Positions 38,001-45,668 of a DNA stretch of 64,000 bases are shown here, in pieces. The notes beneath the pieces are model-generated. The model ran no database searches. It saw only the letters and a list, made by a program, of their open reading frames with translations, and was not told the DNA's origin. The stretch covers positions 186,001-250,000 of the forward strand of contig NZ_JACXIY010000001.1 of NCBI RefSeq assembly GCF_014705655.1, in the 5' to 3' direction. The DNA comes from Paenibacillus arenilitoris. GTDB lineage: Bacteria > Bacillota > Bacilli > Paenibacillales > Paenibacillaceae. The translations under genes were made by a program, and so were the position numbers. The number at the start of each line of letters is the position of its first letter. Position 1 is the stretch's first letter.

Positions 38001-39905
38001 GTCAAGAGAAGCACGACGGACGGGGGCCCCTACGAGACGGTCGCCTCGGAGCTGAGCGCCTCCGCGACCACGTATACGGATGCGAGCGTTGCGAACGAGA
38101 CGACCTATTATTATGTCGTAACTGCCGTCGGCGAATTGGGAGAAAGCGATCCTTCCAACCAGGCTCGCGTCACGCCGTCGGCGAACGTTGCGAAGCCCGA
38201 GGCGCCCGCGGGCCTTGCGGGGCTAGGCCGCCATACGCAAGCCGACCTTACCTGGCAGCCGGTGGAACATGCCGCAACGTATACCGTGGAGCGAAGCGAA
38301 AGCAAGGAAGGACCTTATACGGCCGCAGCCCGGGTTGAAGAGCCTTTCTATAGAGACATAGGACTTGCAAACGGCAAAAGCTACTATTATACGGTTACGG
38401 CCACAAGCGTTGCGGGAGACAGCGAACCGTCCGAGGCGATCGCGGTTCGTCCCGAGGCGCCGCTGCCGTCTCCGGCCAAGGTGAAAGCGATTGCCGGGGA
38501 TGCTTCGGCGGTCATCACATGGGCCGCGGCGTCCGGTGCCTCCGGCTACAAGGTGAAGCGAAGCACGACGAGCGGCGGTCCGTATACGGTCGTTGCCGAT
38601 CAAGTGAAGGGAACGCGCTATCGGGACAAGGGGCTCGCTAACGGAGAGGTATACTATTATGTCGTTTCCGCGCATCGCGGAACCGCCTCCAGCGCCAATT
38701 CCGATTCCGTGCGGGTCATCCCGTATCCGGCGAATACGGTACCCGCTCCGGCTGCCATTCGACTATCGGCCTTCGAAGACCGCGTCGAGCTGAGCTGGCC
38801 GAAGGTGAAGGGGGCATCCTCTTATCAGGTTATGCGCTCGGAAACGAGGAACGGGGCAGGGAGCGTCATTGCTTCCGGTCTGCGGAAACCGGCATATACC
38901 GATACCGATGCCGACACGGGCCAAACCTATTACTATTCGGTTCAATCGGTGAATAAGAACGGCCCGGGCGTCGGGTCGTACCCGCAGGGGGCGACGCCCG
39001 CCGCGGTGATCGTCGTGGCCAAGGACGGCACCGGCATGTTCGCAAGCGTGCAGGCGGCGGTGGATGCCATTCCCGAAGGCAATACGGACAGAACGATCAT
39101 TTATATCCGCAAAGGAATCTATGAGGAACAGGTTACCGTGCCGAGAACGAAGCATGCCGTCAGCTTTATCGGCGAGAGCAAGGAAGAAACGATCATCACT
39201 TACACCAAAATTACGGGTACCGGATTCAATGAAAGAGCGACCGCCGTCGAATCCGACGATTTTACGGCCGAGAACATTACCTTCGCGAACGGGGCGGGCG
39301 CTCAGGGCGTAGCGGTCGCGCTCGATCTCCAAGGGGACCGAGCGTATTTCAACAACGTCCGCATGATCGGTTATCAGGATACGTTCTTCGTGAACAATAC
39401 GGGCAAACGGGTTTACGTGGAAAACAGCTATATCGAGGGGGCCGTTGATTTTATTTACGGACCGGGAATCGCGGTGTTCGACCGAAGCGTCATTCACAAT
39501 GTCCGTTCGGGCGGATACATGACGGCAGCGAGCACGCCCGAAAATCAGACTTACGGATTTTTGTTCTTGAACAGCAAGATCACGGGTGCGGCAGGAGTCA
39601 GAGACGTCTATTTCGGTCGTCCATGGAGACCGTTCGCCCATGTTCTGTTCATGAACACGGAAATGGAGGACGTCGTTCACGACAAGGGCTGGCACAACTG
39701 GGGCAGACCGGATAACGAGAAGACGGCCAGATACTATGAATTCAACAACGCCGGGCCGGGAGCGGCGGCCGAATCCCGAGCGGCCTGGTCCAAGCAGCTG
39801 ACGCCGGAAGAAGCGAACCTGTACACGATTTCGTCCATGATGAGGGGAACGGACGGATGGGATCCGACCGCGATGCCCGTTCTTCCGAATCCGAAGAAAA
39901 AATAA
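35070..39905 (+). CDS. secreted multidomain pectate lyase (PL1) - pectin methylesterase (CE8)
   Basis: 1611 residues. Signal peptide ~1-27, then a PL1-type beta-helix (~43-390; catalytic-type Arg R231 in SSRNPAF), an Asp-rich calcium-binding motif (DEDHDGMPSGWE), an Ig-like domain (~445-536), a DUF1349-like sandwich (~541-729), a second jelly-roll (~741-947), four FN3 repeats (~951-1311) and a CE8 methylesterase (~1312-1608) with D1437 in YQDTFF, D1460 in VDFIYG, and R1517/W1519 in GRPWRP. The esterase would strip methyl groups so that the lyase can cut the homogalacturonan. No SLH or sortase anchor is seen. Start TTG at 35070, AGGAGG 7 bases upstream. Confidence 0.93.
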   Translation: MNTGKWLKQLLIMAVAFTSITGGSAYAEESTESANPQNTLRTPAFPGAEGGGKYTTGGRGGDVYEVTTLADSGPGSLREAVSAGNRTVVFRVGGVIELESPLKIIGDNLTIAGQTAPGEGVTVIGYPTTFEGNNLIMRYMRFRLGDLNVTEADSFGGRYKKDIIIDHSSFSWSVDEVFSPYGNENVTVQWSIIANAMHISRHAKGRHGYGGIWGGKNTSFHHNLIAHNSSRNPAFDSTAGNAHDFRNNVVYNWGFFASYGGKGAVTNMINNYYKPGPETEVIRFMNAETTGSYYIDGNVMDGYPELAADNWAGVHTYPDYVKLESPAPFANPLPTESAEEAYEAVMRSAGAILPKRDAVDASVIQDVVNRTGTHINSQNEVGGYPIMEPVESALEDEDHDGMPSGWESANGLNPNDPDDRNLANEEGYTNLELYLNGIAGNGSENPTAVITEPANNAVVEAGSNVTIEASAADEDGTVTKVEFYRNGEKVGEDDSKPYRFEWTEAADGTHYWAAKAIDETGTSTFSTSVVVHANTEGGIEPWQSADVGSPGIPGHAQLGDAPGELTVKSAGDIGGKSGTKDAFHFAYQEITGNAEIVAKVESVTATNEEAEAGVMFRSSLSEDSPFASLVVPYMRTGKRGVTLSRATAGGEVARIQPEQQFQLPYWIKLAREGNQFTSHVSPDGIAWTAVGTVNVELPEKAYVGLVADAAKPDNETHKYNTSLFSNVKLTSGGEEDPKTVYYVNEDFEDLAIGSVPDGYSVTPDPQDADHTVAVDRIPANSTGNDSAKSLKVYDNAAGSTGVTLQFPKQTGTVAIETDFMSPAMPGTSIVLQVKDPAGTKTPIALEVRKPQLPEQEDAYALIYKNKYGQDAKLSDLPAGNRWYNLKVIANAAANTMDIYVDHVLAAEQVELKDDMRTLGLGSALFGRTPGSGSGTYYFDNIKVYVGPAAAPKELRAIPGNGKIQLDWKTANGALTYTVKRSTTDGGPYETVASELSASATTYTDASVANETTYYYVVTAVGELGESDPSNQARVTPSANVAKPEAPAGLAGLGRHTQADLTWQPVEHAATYTVERSESKEGPYTAAARVEEPFYRDIGLANGKSYYYTVTATSVAGDSEPSEAIAVRPEAPLPSPAKVKAIAGDASAVITWAAASGASGYKVKRSTTSGGPYTVVADQVKGTRYRDKGLANGEVYYYVVSAHRGTASSANSDSVRVIPYPANTVPAPAAIRLSAFEDRVELSWPKVKGASSYQVMRSETRNGAGSVIASGLRKPAYTDTDADTGQTYYYSVQSVNKNGPGVGSYPQGATPAAVIVVAKDGTGMFASVQAAVDAIPEGNTDRTIIYIRKGIYEEQVTVPRTKHAVSFIGESKEETIITYTKITGTGFNERATAVESDDFTAENITFANGAGAQGVAVALDLQGDRAYFNNVRMIGYQDTFFVNNTGKRVYVENSYIEGAVDFIYGPGIAVFDRSVIHNVRSGGYMTAASTPENQTYGFLFLNSKITGAAGVRDVYFGRPWRPFAHVLFMNTEMEDVVHDKGWHNWGRPDNEKTARYYEFNNAGPGAAAESRAAWSKQLTPEEANLYTISSMMRGTDGWDPTAMPVLPNPKKK

Positions 39906-39942
39906 GAAGCTTCGAGCATGCCTTGAATAAGAGATAAATTCT

Positions 39943-40146
39943 GCATATAAGTATCGCAAAGATTTCAAGAAACACAAATACGTTTATTTCCTGGGCCTGT
40001 TCGGAATCGCTTATTACGTTGTATTTAGCTACGTTCCGATGTACGGCGTCATTATCGCGTTCAAGGATTACTCGCCGGTCAAAGGGATCATGGGGAGCTC
40101 ATGGGTCGGCTTGCAGTACTTTGCGGAGTTTTTCCAAAGCTTCTAC
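39943..40146 (+). pseudogene. LplB-type permease fragment (deletion scar, left part)
   Basis: About 66 codons reading YRKDFKKHKYVYFLGLFGI and, after a gap, SYVPMYGVIIAFKDY and SSWVGLQYFAEFF, which match the N-terminal first helix and loop of LplB-type permeases. There is no start codon (an in-frame TAA lies just upstream at 39928), and the homology stops abruptly near 40145, where an AraC tail begins in another frame. The remaining ~230 residues, including the EAA loop, are missing. Confidence 0.85.
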
Positions 40147-40255
40147 TGTGTCCAGCTTCGTACGCCGATTCAAGCAGCAGACGGGCGTTACGCCGGGCGA
40201 ATACCGATTGGGCCGTATGGACGATAAAACGGGTCGGGCATTCTTGAATGTCTGA
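40147..40255 (+). pseudogene. AraC-family C-terminal fragment (deletion scar, right part)
   Basis: In the next frame: VSSFVRRFKQQTGVTPGEYR then LGRMDDKTGRAFLNV and stop. This is the last recognition helix and end of an AraC DNA-binding domain; everything upstream of it is missing. It abuts the permease fragment directly and retains its own terminator. Confidence 0.85.
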
Positions 40256-40270
40256 TCCGTTTCTTTTTTT
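40227..40270 (+). terminator. terminator retained after the AraC fragment
   Basis: Stem of about 15-17 bp with several G-U pairs (AAACGG paired with CCGTTT at the base, CATTC with GAATG at the top), then C and T7. Confidence 0.87.
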
Positions 40271-40313
40271 GCGCCCGTTGCCGGTCAAAGCCATAAGCAG
40301 GATCAATTTGCTA

Positions 40314-40342
40314 TTGGGTTTATTTCGATCTTGGTCTATAAT
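40314..40342 (+). promoter_or_regulatory. promoter of the MFS gene
   Basis: TTGGGT, 17-base spacer, perfect TATAAT (40337-40342), 67 bases before the ATG at 40410. Confidence 0.55.
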
Positions 40343-40409
40343 GAATCGAGTTTACAAGATACGATAAATGATAAATCCTTATTTGGATGGTTTAGGAGAA
40401 GATTAAACG

Positions 40410-41642
40410 ATGTCCGCAACAAACAAGTATGACCGCTTAAGATTAGTATTGCTGTTAGGCGCTTTTTCGGCGCTGGGTCCGCTTACGATTGATATGTACT
40501 TGCCGTCTTTCCCGGAAATTACCGCCGATTTTGGAACCGAGGCTTCTCTCGTTCAGCTTAGTTTGACGGCATGCCTCATCGGCTTAGGTTTGGGCCAATT
40601 GATCATGGGACCGTTAAGCGACGTCCACGGGAGACGGAAGCCCGTTATTATTTCGCTTATCCTATATCTCGTTGCTTCGTTCGTCTGCGCGATTTCCCCG
40701 AATATTTATTGCTTTATCGCCGCGCGCTTCGTGCAGGGGTTTGCCGCCTCTGCGGGAATCGTGATCTCCCGGGCGATCGTGCGCGACGTCTATAGCGGGA
40801 CGGAATTAACGAAGTTTTTCGCGCTGCTCATGCTCGTAAATAACTTATTCCCCATGATAGCGCCCATGGCCGGCAGCGGCGTTATCTCCTTTACGACGTG
40901 GGTAGGCGTGTTTATCGCATTAAGCATCGTCGGACTGCTGCTCGCCATATTGGCTACGGCGAACTTAAAGGAAACGCTGCCTGCGGAGAAGCGGGTATCC
41001 GGCAACTTCGGCGAGCTGTTAGCCGGCATTGGGGCGCTGCTTAAAGACCGGCAGTTTATCGGCTACGCGCTGGCGCAGGGCATTATGATCGGCGGCGTAT
41101 TCGCCTACGTATCGGGAACGCCGTTCGTTTATCAAAATATTTACGGAGCCTCTCCGCAATTGTTCGCGCTGTTGTTCGCGTCCAACGGCATAAGCTTGAT
41201 TATCGGTTCGCAAGCCGTCGGGCGGTTCAGCCGGACGTTCTCGGAACGCAAATTCGTGATCCTTGGCTTGCTTATGGCGGTTACGGCCAGCTTTGCGGCT
41301 TTGATCGTTATTTTATTGCAAGGTCCTTTGTGGGCTTTGGTTATTCCGTTGTTCTTCTTCGTGGCGTCGATCGGCATGACGGCAACCGCTTCGTTCGTCC
41401 TGGCGATGGGGTCGCAAAGCGAAAGGGCGGGAAGCGCATCCGCCCTGCTTGGCCTGCTGCCTTTCGTAATCGGAGCGGTCACTTCACCGCTGGTCGGCGT
41501 TGCCGGGGAATATTCCGCGGTGCCGATGGGAATGATCATTTTGTCCACGAGCCTGCTTGCTCTTATCGCATTTTTCGGTCTCGCGCAGAAGTCGCGGGCA
41601 AAGCTTGCGAATGACATTTTGGCCTCCAAGGTTACTCATTAA
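40410..41642 (+). CDS. Bcr/CflA-family MFS drug-type exporter
   Basis: 410 residues, 12 predicted membrane helices. Conserved MFS motif in GPLSDVHGRRKPV between helices 2 and 3, and the Bcr/CflA opening LGPLTIDMYLPSFPEI, which is characteristic of proton-driven drug and sulfonamide/bicyclomycin exporters. ATG with TTAGGAGA upstream. It has its own promoter and terminator and does not belong to the glycan operons. The substrate is not predictable. Confidence 0.92.
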   Translation: MSATNKYDRLRLVLLLGAFSALGPLTIDMYLPSFPEITADFGTEASLVQLSLTACLIGLGLGQLIMGPLSDVHGRRKPVIISLILYLVASFVCAISPNIYCFIAARFVQGFAASAGIVISRAIVRDVYSGTELTKFFALLMLVNNLFPMIAPMAGSGVISFTTWVGVFIALSIVGLLLAILATANLKETLPAEKRVSGNFGELLAGIGALLKDRQFIGYALAQGIMIGGVFAYVSGTPFVYQNIYGASPQLFALLFASNGISLIIGSQAVGRFSRTFSERKFVILGLLMAVTASFAALIVILLQGPLWALVIPLFFFVASIGMTATASFVLAMGSQSERAGSASALLGLLPFVIGAVTSPLVGVAGEYSAVPMGMIILSTSLLALIAFFGLAQKSRAKLANDILASKVTH

Positions 41643-41649
41643 AGATGAC

Positions 41650-41690
41650 AAGCACCTTCCCGCGCAAGCTGACGGTAAGGTGTTTTTTTT
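41650..41690 (+). terminator. terminator of the MFS gene
   Basis: CACCTT/AAGGTG stem with an inner CCG/CGG extension, immediately followed by T8. Confidence 0.87.
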
Positions 41691-41843
41691 GCGTACCGGG
41701 ATATGGGGCTGCAATACCGTCGGACGGACGGTCGACCCGGTTAACATGACGCAATATTACGAGCCGCTCATTCGTTCTTGGAGGAACCCGGCTGCAAAAT
41801 GCCGAAGGGGTATGGTGCACGCTCGTTAAGAAGGAATTAACAA

Positions 41844-41963
41844 TGTGGAGGAGACTTGTTCTATCAAGGCAACAACGACATGGGCCGCTCCTGGTACTTG
41901 TCGATGACGGAAATCGGCTGGAAGGACGGCTTGCCTTACGCGATGCAGGGCGTTGCAGGTTGA
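41844..41963 (+). pseudogene. C-terminal remnant of a glycoside-hydrolase-like gene
   Basis: An open frame, preceded by a stop at 41838, reads GGDLFYQGNNDMGRSWYLS and then WKDGLPYAMQG before TGA. This looks like the last strands of a five-bladed-propeller hydrolase (GH43/GH32-like), with no start and no ribosome site. The 41691-41843 stretch before it holds nothing I recognise. Confidence 0.5.
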
Positions 41964-42077
41964 AGGATGAATAAGGAGAAGGACAAATATTCTCTGCTAT
42001 AGGTAATAATTCCCTTTTAATGGAAAGGATTTTCCGGTATCGTTAGGAGAGTTCATTCAATAGGGGGAGATCGCTTT

Positions 42078-43247
42078 ATGAGCAAGCGGATTGCCATTAT
42101 CGGCAGCGGTACCGCGGGACTGCAGCTAGCCTATTCCTTGCGTAAGGATTTCGACGTTACGCTGCTTCATTACGAGGAACCGGAAGAGACTCGCCGCGGA
42201 CGAATCCAGTCGACGCAGGTTCATTTTCATCCGACGCTTCAGCGGGAGCGGCGATTCCTTATGCCGGATACGAACGATGCGCCTAGCATCCAAACGATCC
42301 ACTTCAACGTGGGCACGCAGAAGCTGTTTGTCGGGAGGCTGAAGGGCGCGGCGTCTTCCGTCGATCAGCGCTTGGCTTACTCCACGGCAATGGACGACTT
42401 GAGGCGGCAAGGATTGCGCTTTCGCAATGGCCGCGTATCCCGGAACGAGCTGGCATCCATGGCCGAATCGTACGATCTCTTGATTGATGCCACCGGCAAA
42501 GCCGGCCCGCTTGTCCCGTTCCCGGTTGAAGCCGGGCTTACGCCGTTTCAAACGCCGCAGCGCAAATGCATCGTCGGTTATTTCAAAGGGGTATCGCCCG
42601 TCGAACCCGAGGGGATATCGATTACGGTAATGCCCGGAATCGGCGAGATGTTCGAAATTCCCGCTATAACCGAACAGGGACGGGTAACCATTTTATTCAT
42701 TGAGGCGGTGCCCGACGGGCTATTGGATGCTTTTAAAGGGATAAAGACGCCTCAAGACTTTGCGGCTCGGATGGAGAGTGTCCTTCAGGAAAGCTTCCCG
42801 GAAATTTATGGACGCGTCGACCTGGATCGTTTCTCCCTTGTCGATGAGGTGGCGTTTCTTCAAACCGCGATCACGCCGATCGTTCGCCGTCCGTATTTGA
42901 TGCAAAGCGGCACTCTGGTGCTGGGATGCGGGGACAGTGTCATCCTTGCGGATCCGATTACGGGCCAAGGCTGCAATACGGCCTCCTACTGTGCGGAGCA
43001 GCTTTATGAGACGCTCCTAGCGCACCAAGAATCCCCGTGGGACGAACAGGTCGGAATCGATTATTGGAACCGCGCCCGTCCTTATGTAACGGCCGTGACC
43101 GAATGGACGAACGCGATGACCGGCCCGCTGCCCGAACATATCGGACAAATGCTCATGCATGCCGCGGCGGATCAAGAGACGGCCGACCGGATCGTCCATT
43201 GGTTCGAGCAGCCGTCGACAGCTCATGAAGCCTTCTTCCGGCGATAA
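42078..43247 (+). CDS. StyA-like FAD-dependent monooxygenase
   Basis: 389 residues. N-terminal FAD-binding GSGTAGLQLA, a second FAD contact in LLIDATGKAG, and a C-terminal LGCGDSVILADPITGQGCN block typical of styrene/indole monooxygenase-family flavoproteins. Those enzymes need a separate flavin reductase (StyB), which is absent nearby, so the true substrate and partner are unknown. ATG with AGGGGGA upstream. It stands alone between two decayed hydrolase remnants. GC content and codon use look like those of the neighbours. Confidence 0.85.
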   Translation: MSKRIAIIGSGTAGLQLAYSLRKDFDVTLLHYEEPEETRRGRIQSTQVHFHPTLQRERRFLMPDTNDAPSIQTIHFNVGTQKLFVGRLKGAASSVDQRLAYSTAMDDLRRQGLRFRNGRVSRNELASMAESYDLLIDATGKAGPLVPFPVEAGLTPFQTPQRKCIVGYFKGVSPVEPEGISITVMPGIGEMFEIPAITEQGRVTILFIEAVPDGLLDAFKGIKTPQDFAARMESVLQESFPEIYGRVDLDRFSLVDEVAFLQTAITPIVRRPYLMQSGTLVLGCGDSVILADPITGQGCNTASYCAEQLYETLLAHQESPWDEQVGIDYWNRARPYVTAVTEWTNAMTGPLPEHIGQMLMHAAADQETADRIVHWFEQPSTAHEAFFRR

Positions 43248-43280
43248 GCGATTTTATCAACTGGTTATCGACACAACCTT

Positions 43281-43394
43281 CGAATGGACGGAATGACTTA
43301 CGCGATGCAAGGAGAGGTAAAATTACGCAGGCCGGCATTCAAGAAGATTGCGAACCGAAAACATAGTATACTTAGGAAAGGTATCCTTAAATAG
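43281..43394 (+). pseudogene. second hydrolase C-terminal remnant
   Basis: RMDGMTYAMQGEVKLRRPAF, then KKIANRKHSIL and a TAG. The DG-x-x-YAMQG core repeats that of the remnant at 41844, so both look like tails of related genes. No start codon or ribosome site. Short, so the call is tentative. Confidence 0.35.
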
Positions 43395-43407
43395 GGTACC
43401 TTTTCTT
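43377..43407 (+). terminator. hairpin before the two-component operon
   Basis: 10-bp stem AAAGGTATCC/GGGTACCTTT with one G-U pair and a 7-base loop, then TTCTTCGTT. It probably ends the transcript from the flavoprotein gene. Confidence 0.55.
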
Positions 43408-43440
43408 CGTTAGTTTATTTCGATTGGATTGGTGATAGCT

Positions 43441-44136
43441 ATGAGCGACAGGATTATGGTCGTTGAGGACGAACGAACGATCGCCGATGCGATCGCTTAT
43501 GCTTTGCGCAGGGAAGGCTATAACGTCGAAGTATTTGAGCGCGGCGAGGCGGCCGTCGGAAGATTGGACGATTTTCGTCCCAACGCTATTATTTTGGATG
43601 TCATGCTCCCCGGGATGGACGGCTACGACATTCTGAAGAGCATCCGGGACAAGGGGCGCATCGGCGTCATTATGGTTACGGCGAAAGAAGATATCGCCAA
43701 CAAAATACTCGGGCTTGAGCTCGGGGCGGACGATTACATCACGAAGCCGTTCGATATGCGGGAGCTGCTGGCGCGTTTGAAATCGTTGCTGAGAAGATTG
43801 CAGGGCGCGGACGGCAAGCCGGAGCTTCCCGAAATCCGGTTGGGCCAAGTTGCGCTGTATGTGAACAAACGGACGGCTTACGCCGGCGGCGGCAAGCTGG
43901 ACTTGACGCCGAAGGAATACGACCTGCTTGCGCAGCTGCTGTCGAACCCCGACAGGGTGTACACCCGGGAGCAGCTTCTGGACCTGGTATGGGGCATCGA
44001 ATATATCGGCGGCACGCGCACCGTCGACATTCATATCCAGCGGCTAAGGAAGAAGCTTGGCGCCGAGTACGGCGATATCATTCAAACCGTTCACGGCATC
44101 GGTTATAAAGCTTTGGGAGGTTACGGTGACCATTAG
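43441..44136 (+). CDS. OmpR-family response regulator
   Basis: 231 residues. Receiver domain with acidic E9/D10 pocket, phospho-acceptor D53 in ILDVMLPGMD and K102 in ITKPF; winged-helix DNA-binding domain from ~130 (LTPKEYDLLAQLL, RTVDIHIQRLRKKL). ATG at 43441 with only a weak ribosome site. Overlaps the histidine kinase start by 11 bases, so the two are coupled and form one system. Targets unknown. Confidence 0.95.
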   Translation: MSDRIMVVEDERTIADAIAYALRREGYNVEVFERGEAAVGRLDDFRPNAIILDVMLPGMDGYDILKSIRDKGRIGVIMVTAKEDIANKILGLELGADDYITKPFDMRELLARLKSLLRRLQGADGKPELPEIRLGQVALYVNKRTAYAGGGKLDLTPKEYDLLAQLLSNPDRVYTREQLLDLVWGIEYIGGTRTVDIHIQRLRKKLGAEYGDIIQTVHGIGYKALGGYGDH

Positions 44137-45577
44137 CATCAAACTGAAGTTCAGTATTTTTCTGGCCGTCCTTCTGTTGCTTACGGTATTCCTCTTAAGC
44201 CTGCTCGTGCTCGCGGGCATTAAACAAAACCAACAAGCGCAGGCCGAGCAATATCTCGCCCAGCAAGCCGCAACGGCTAACACCTACTTCATACAGACGT
44301 TGATGGCGGAGGCGAGCAAAGTCCCGCAAACGTTCCTTGCTTCGAAGGGCGAAGCCTTCGCCGAGCAGCTGGCGCTTATGACCGGGCATACCGTCGTGCT
44401 GTACGATGGGAATGGGCGGTTGCTCAATCGGCAATCGGGCAGTCCGCTGCCCGACAATTTGGCGAAGACGTTAGCTTTCGCCCTCGATCGCAAAGCGGCC
44501 TACCTGACCGAAGGCGATTCGTTATATTACCTGTCGCCCTTATGGACGGGCGGCGAGCAAGTAGGCGTCGTGCAGTTCAATTACTCGCTGGCGGCGAATC
44601 AGACGTTCTACGACGAGATCCGCCGGCTGTTTGCGCTAATGGGAGCAGGCGTGTTCGTCCTTAGCTTCCTTCTCGCTTATGTTTATTTCAATTCGTTCGC
44701 CGCCTCGATCATCCGGCTGAACCTTGCGATCGACGGCATTCGGGACGGCCGGTTCGACGCCGAGACGCTCCCGCGAAGGGATGAAATCGGCGAGCTTAGC
44801 GAGGGAATCCGGGCGATGAGCTCGCAGATTAAGAAGACGCTGCGGGATAACGAGGCGGAACGGGAGAAGCTGTCTCTGGCGGTCCATAAGCTGTCGCTGC
44901 TCGATCGGCAGCAGAAGCAGTTCATCGGCAGCGTCACCCACGAATTCAAAACGCCGCTCACCTCGATCAAAGCTTACATGGATTTGCTCGACATGTATCC
45001 CGATGACGAGCAGCTGCTCGTCAACGCCAAGGCAGCCGTGCAGAGCGAAACGCAGAGGCTGTACGAAATGGTGGAGAAGGTGCTGCAGCTGTCCGCCCTG
45101 GACAAATACGAATTCGAATTCAGCAAGGAAAAAATCGACGTCCGTGAGGCGATTCACGCGGTGCTGCACAGCCTGAAGGGCAAGATGGAGAAGTTCGGCA
45201 TCCGGCTGGATACGGATTTGACGGAAGCTTACGTGGAAGCCGACAAAGACAGCATGACCATTCTGCTCGTCAATCTGCTTGACAACGCCATTAAGTACAA
45301 TAAAGCAAACGGCCGCATCCATGTACGAAACGAGCTGCGCGACGGGAAGGTCATTATTGAAATCGCCGATACCGGCATCGGCATCCCGGATGAGGTGAAG
45401 GACAAGATTTTCGAACCGTTCTATACGGTGGACAAAAACCGTTCGCGGGAAAACGGCGGCGCCGGCCTGGGGCTGTCGCTGGCCAAGCAGTATGCCGATT
45501 CGCAGGGCGGCACGCTCACGCTTGACCGCACCGGTTCGGAAGGCACCTCGTTCATCCTGACGTTTCCGGCTTATTAA
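44126..45577 (+). CDS. sensor histidine kinase
   Basis: 483 residues from the GTG at 44126, chosen for the GGGAGG just upstream. TM1 ~8-31, an extracellular sensor of ~130 residues, TM2 ~168-188, HAMP ~189-243, HisKA with H272 in SVTHEFKTPLTS, and a HATPase domain (LLDNAIKYN; DTGIGIP; GGAGLGLSLA). Phosphorylates the response regulator encoded upstream. The extracellular domain has no recognisable fold by eye. A propeller lipoprotein gene follows and may modulate signal sensing. Confidence 0.94.
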   Translation: MTISIKLKFSIFLAVLLLLTVFLLSLLVLAGIKQNQQAQAEQYLAQQAATANTYFIQTLMAEASKVPQTFLASKGEAFAEQLALMTGHTVVLYDGNGRLLNRQSGSPLPDNLAKTLAFALDRKAAYLTEGDSLYYLSPLWTGGEQVGVVQFNYSLAANQTFYDEIRRLFALMGAGVFVLSFLLAYVYFNSFAASIIRLNLAIDGIRDGRFDAETLPRRDEIGELSEGIRAMSSQIKKTLRDNEAEREKLSLAVHKLSLLDRQQKQFIGSVTHEFKTPLTSIKAYMDLLDMYPDDEQLLVNAKAAVQSETQRLYEMVEKVLQLSALDKYEFEFSKEKIDVREAIHAVLHSLKGKMEKFGIRLDTDLTEAYVEADKDSMTILLVNLLDNAIKYNKANGRIHVRNELRDGKVIIEIADTGIGIPDEVKDKIFEPFYTVDKNRSRENGGAGLGLSLAKQYADSQGGTLTLDRTGSEGTSFILTFPAY

Positions 45578-45668
45578 CGTTCCCGCCGCATTTGTTTACA
45601 TCCTTGAAACATTCGGTTGTTTTTTCGGAACATCTTTTTGTTACAGTGGGTTCAAGGAGGCGAAAGCT

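Noticed and set aside
42078..43247. Styrene degradation locus
   Set aside because: Only a StyA-like flavoprotein is present; no StyB reductase, isomerase or dehydrogenase genes are nearby, so the pathway name is not justified.
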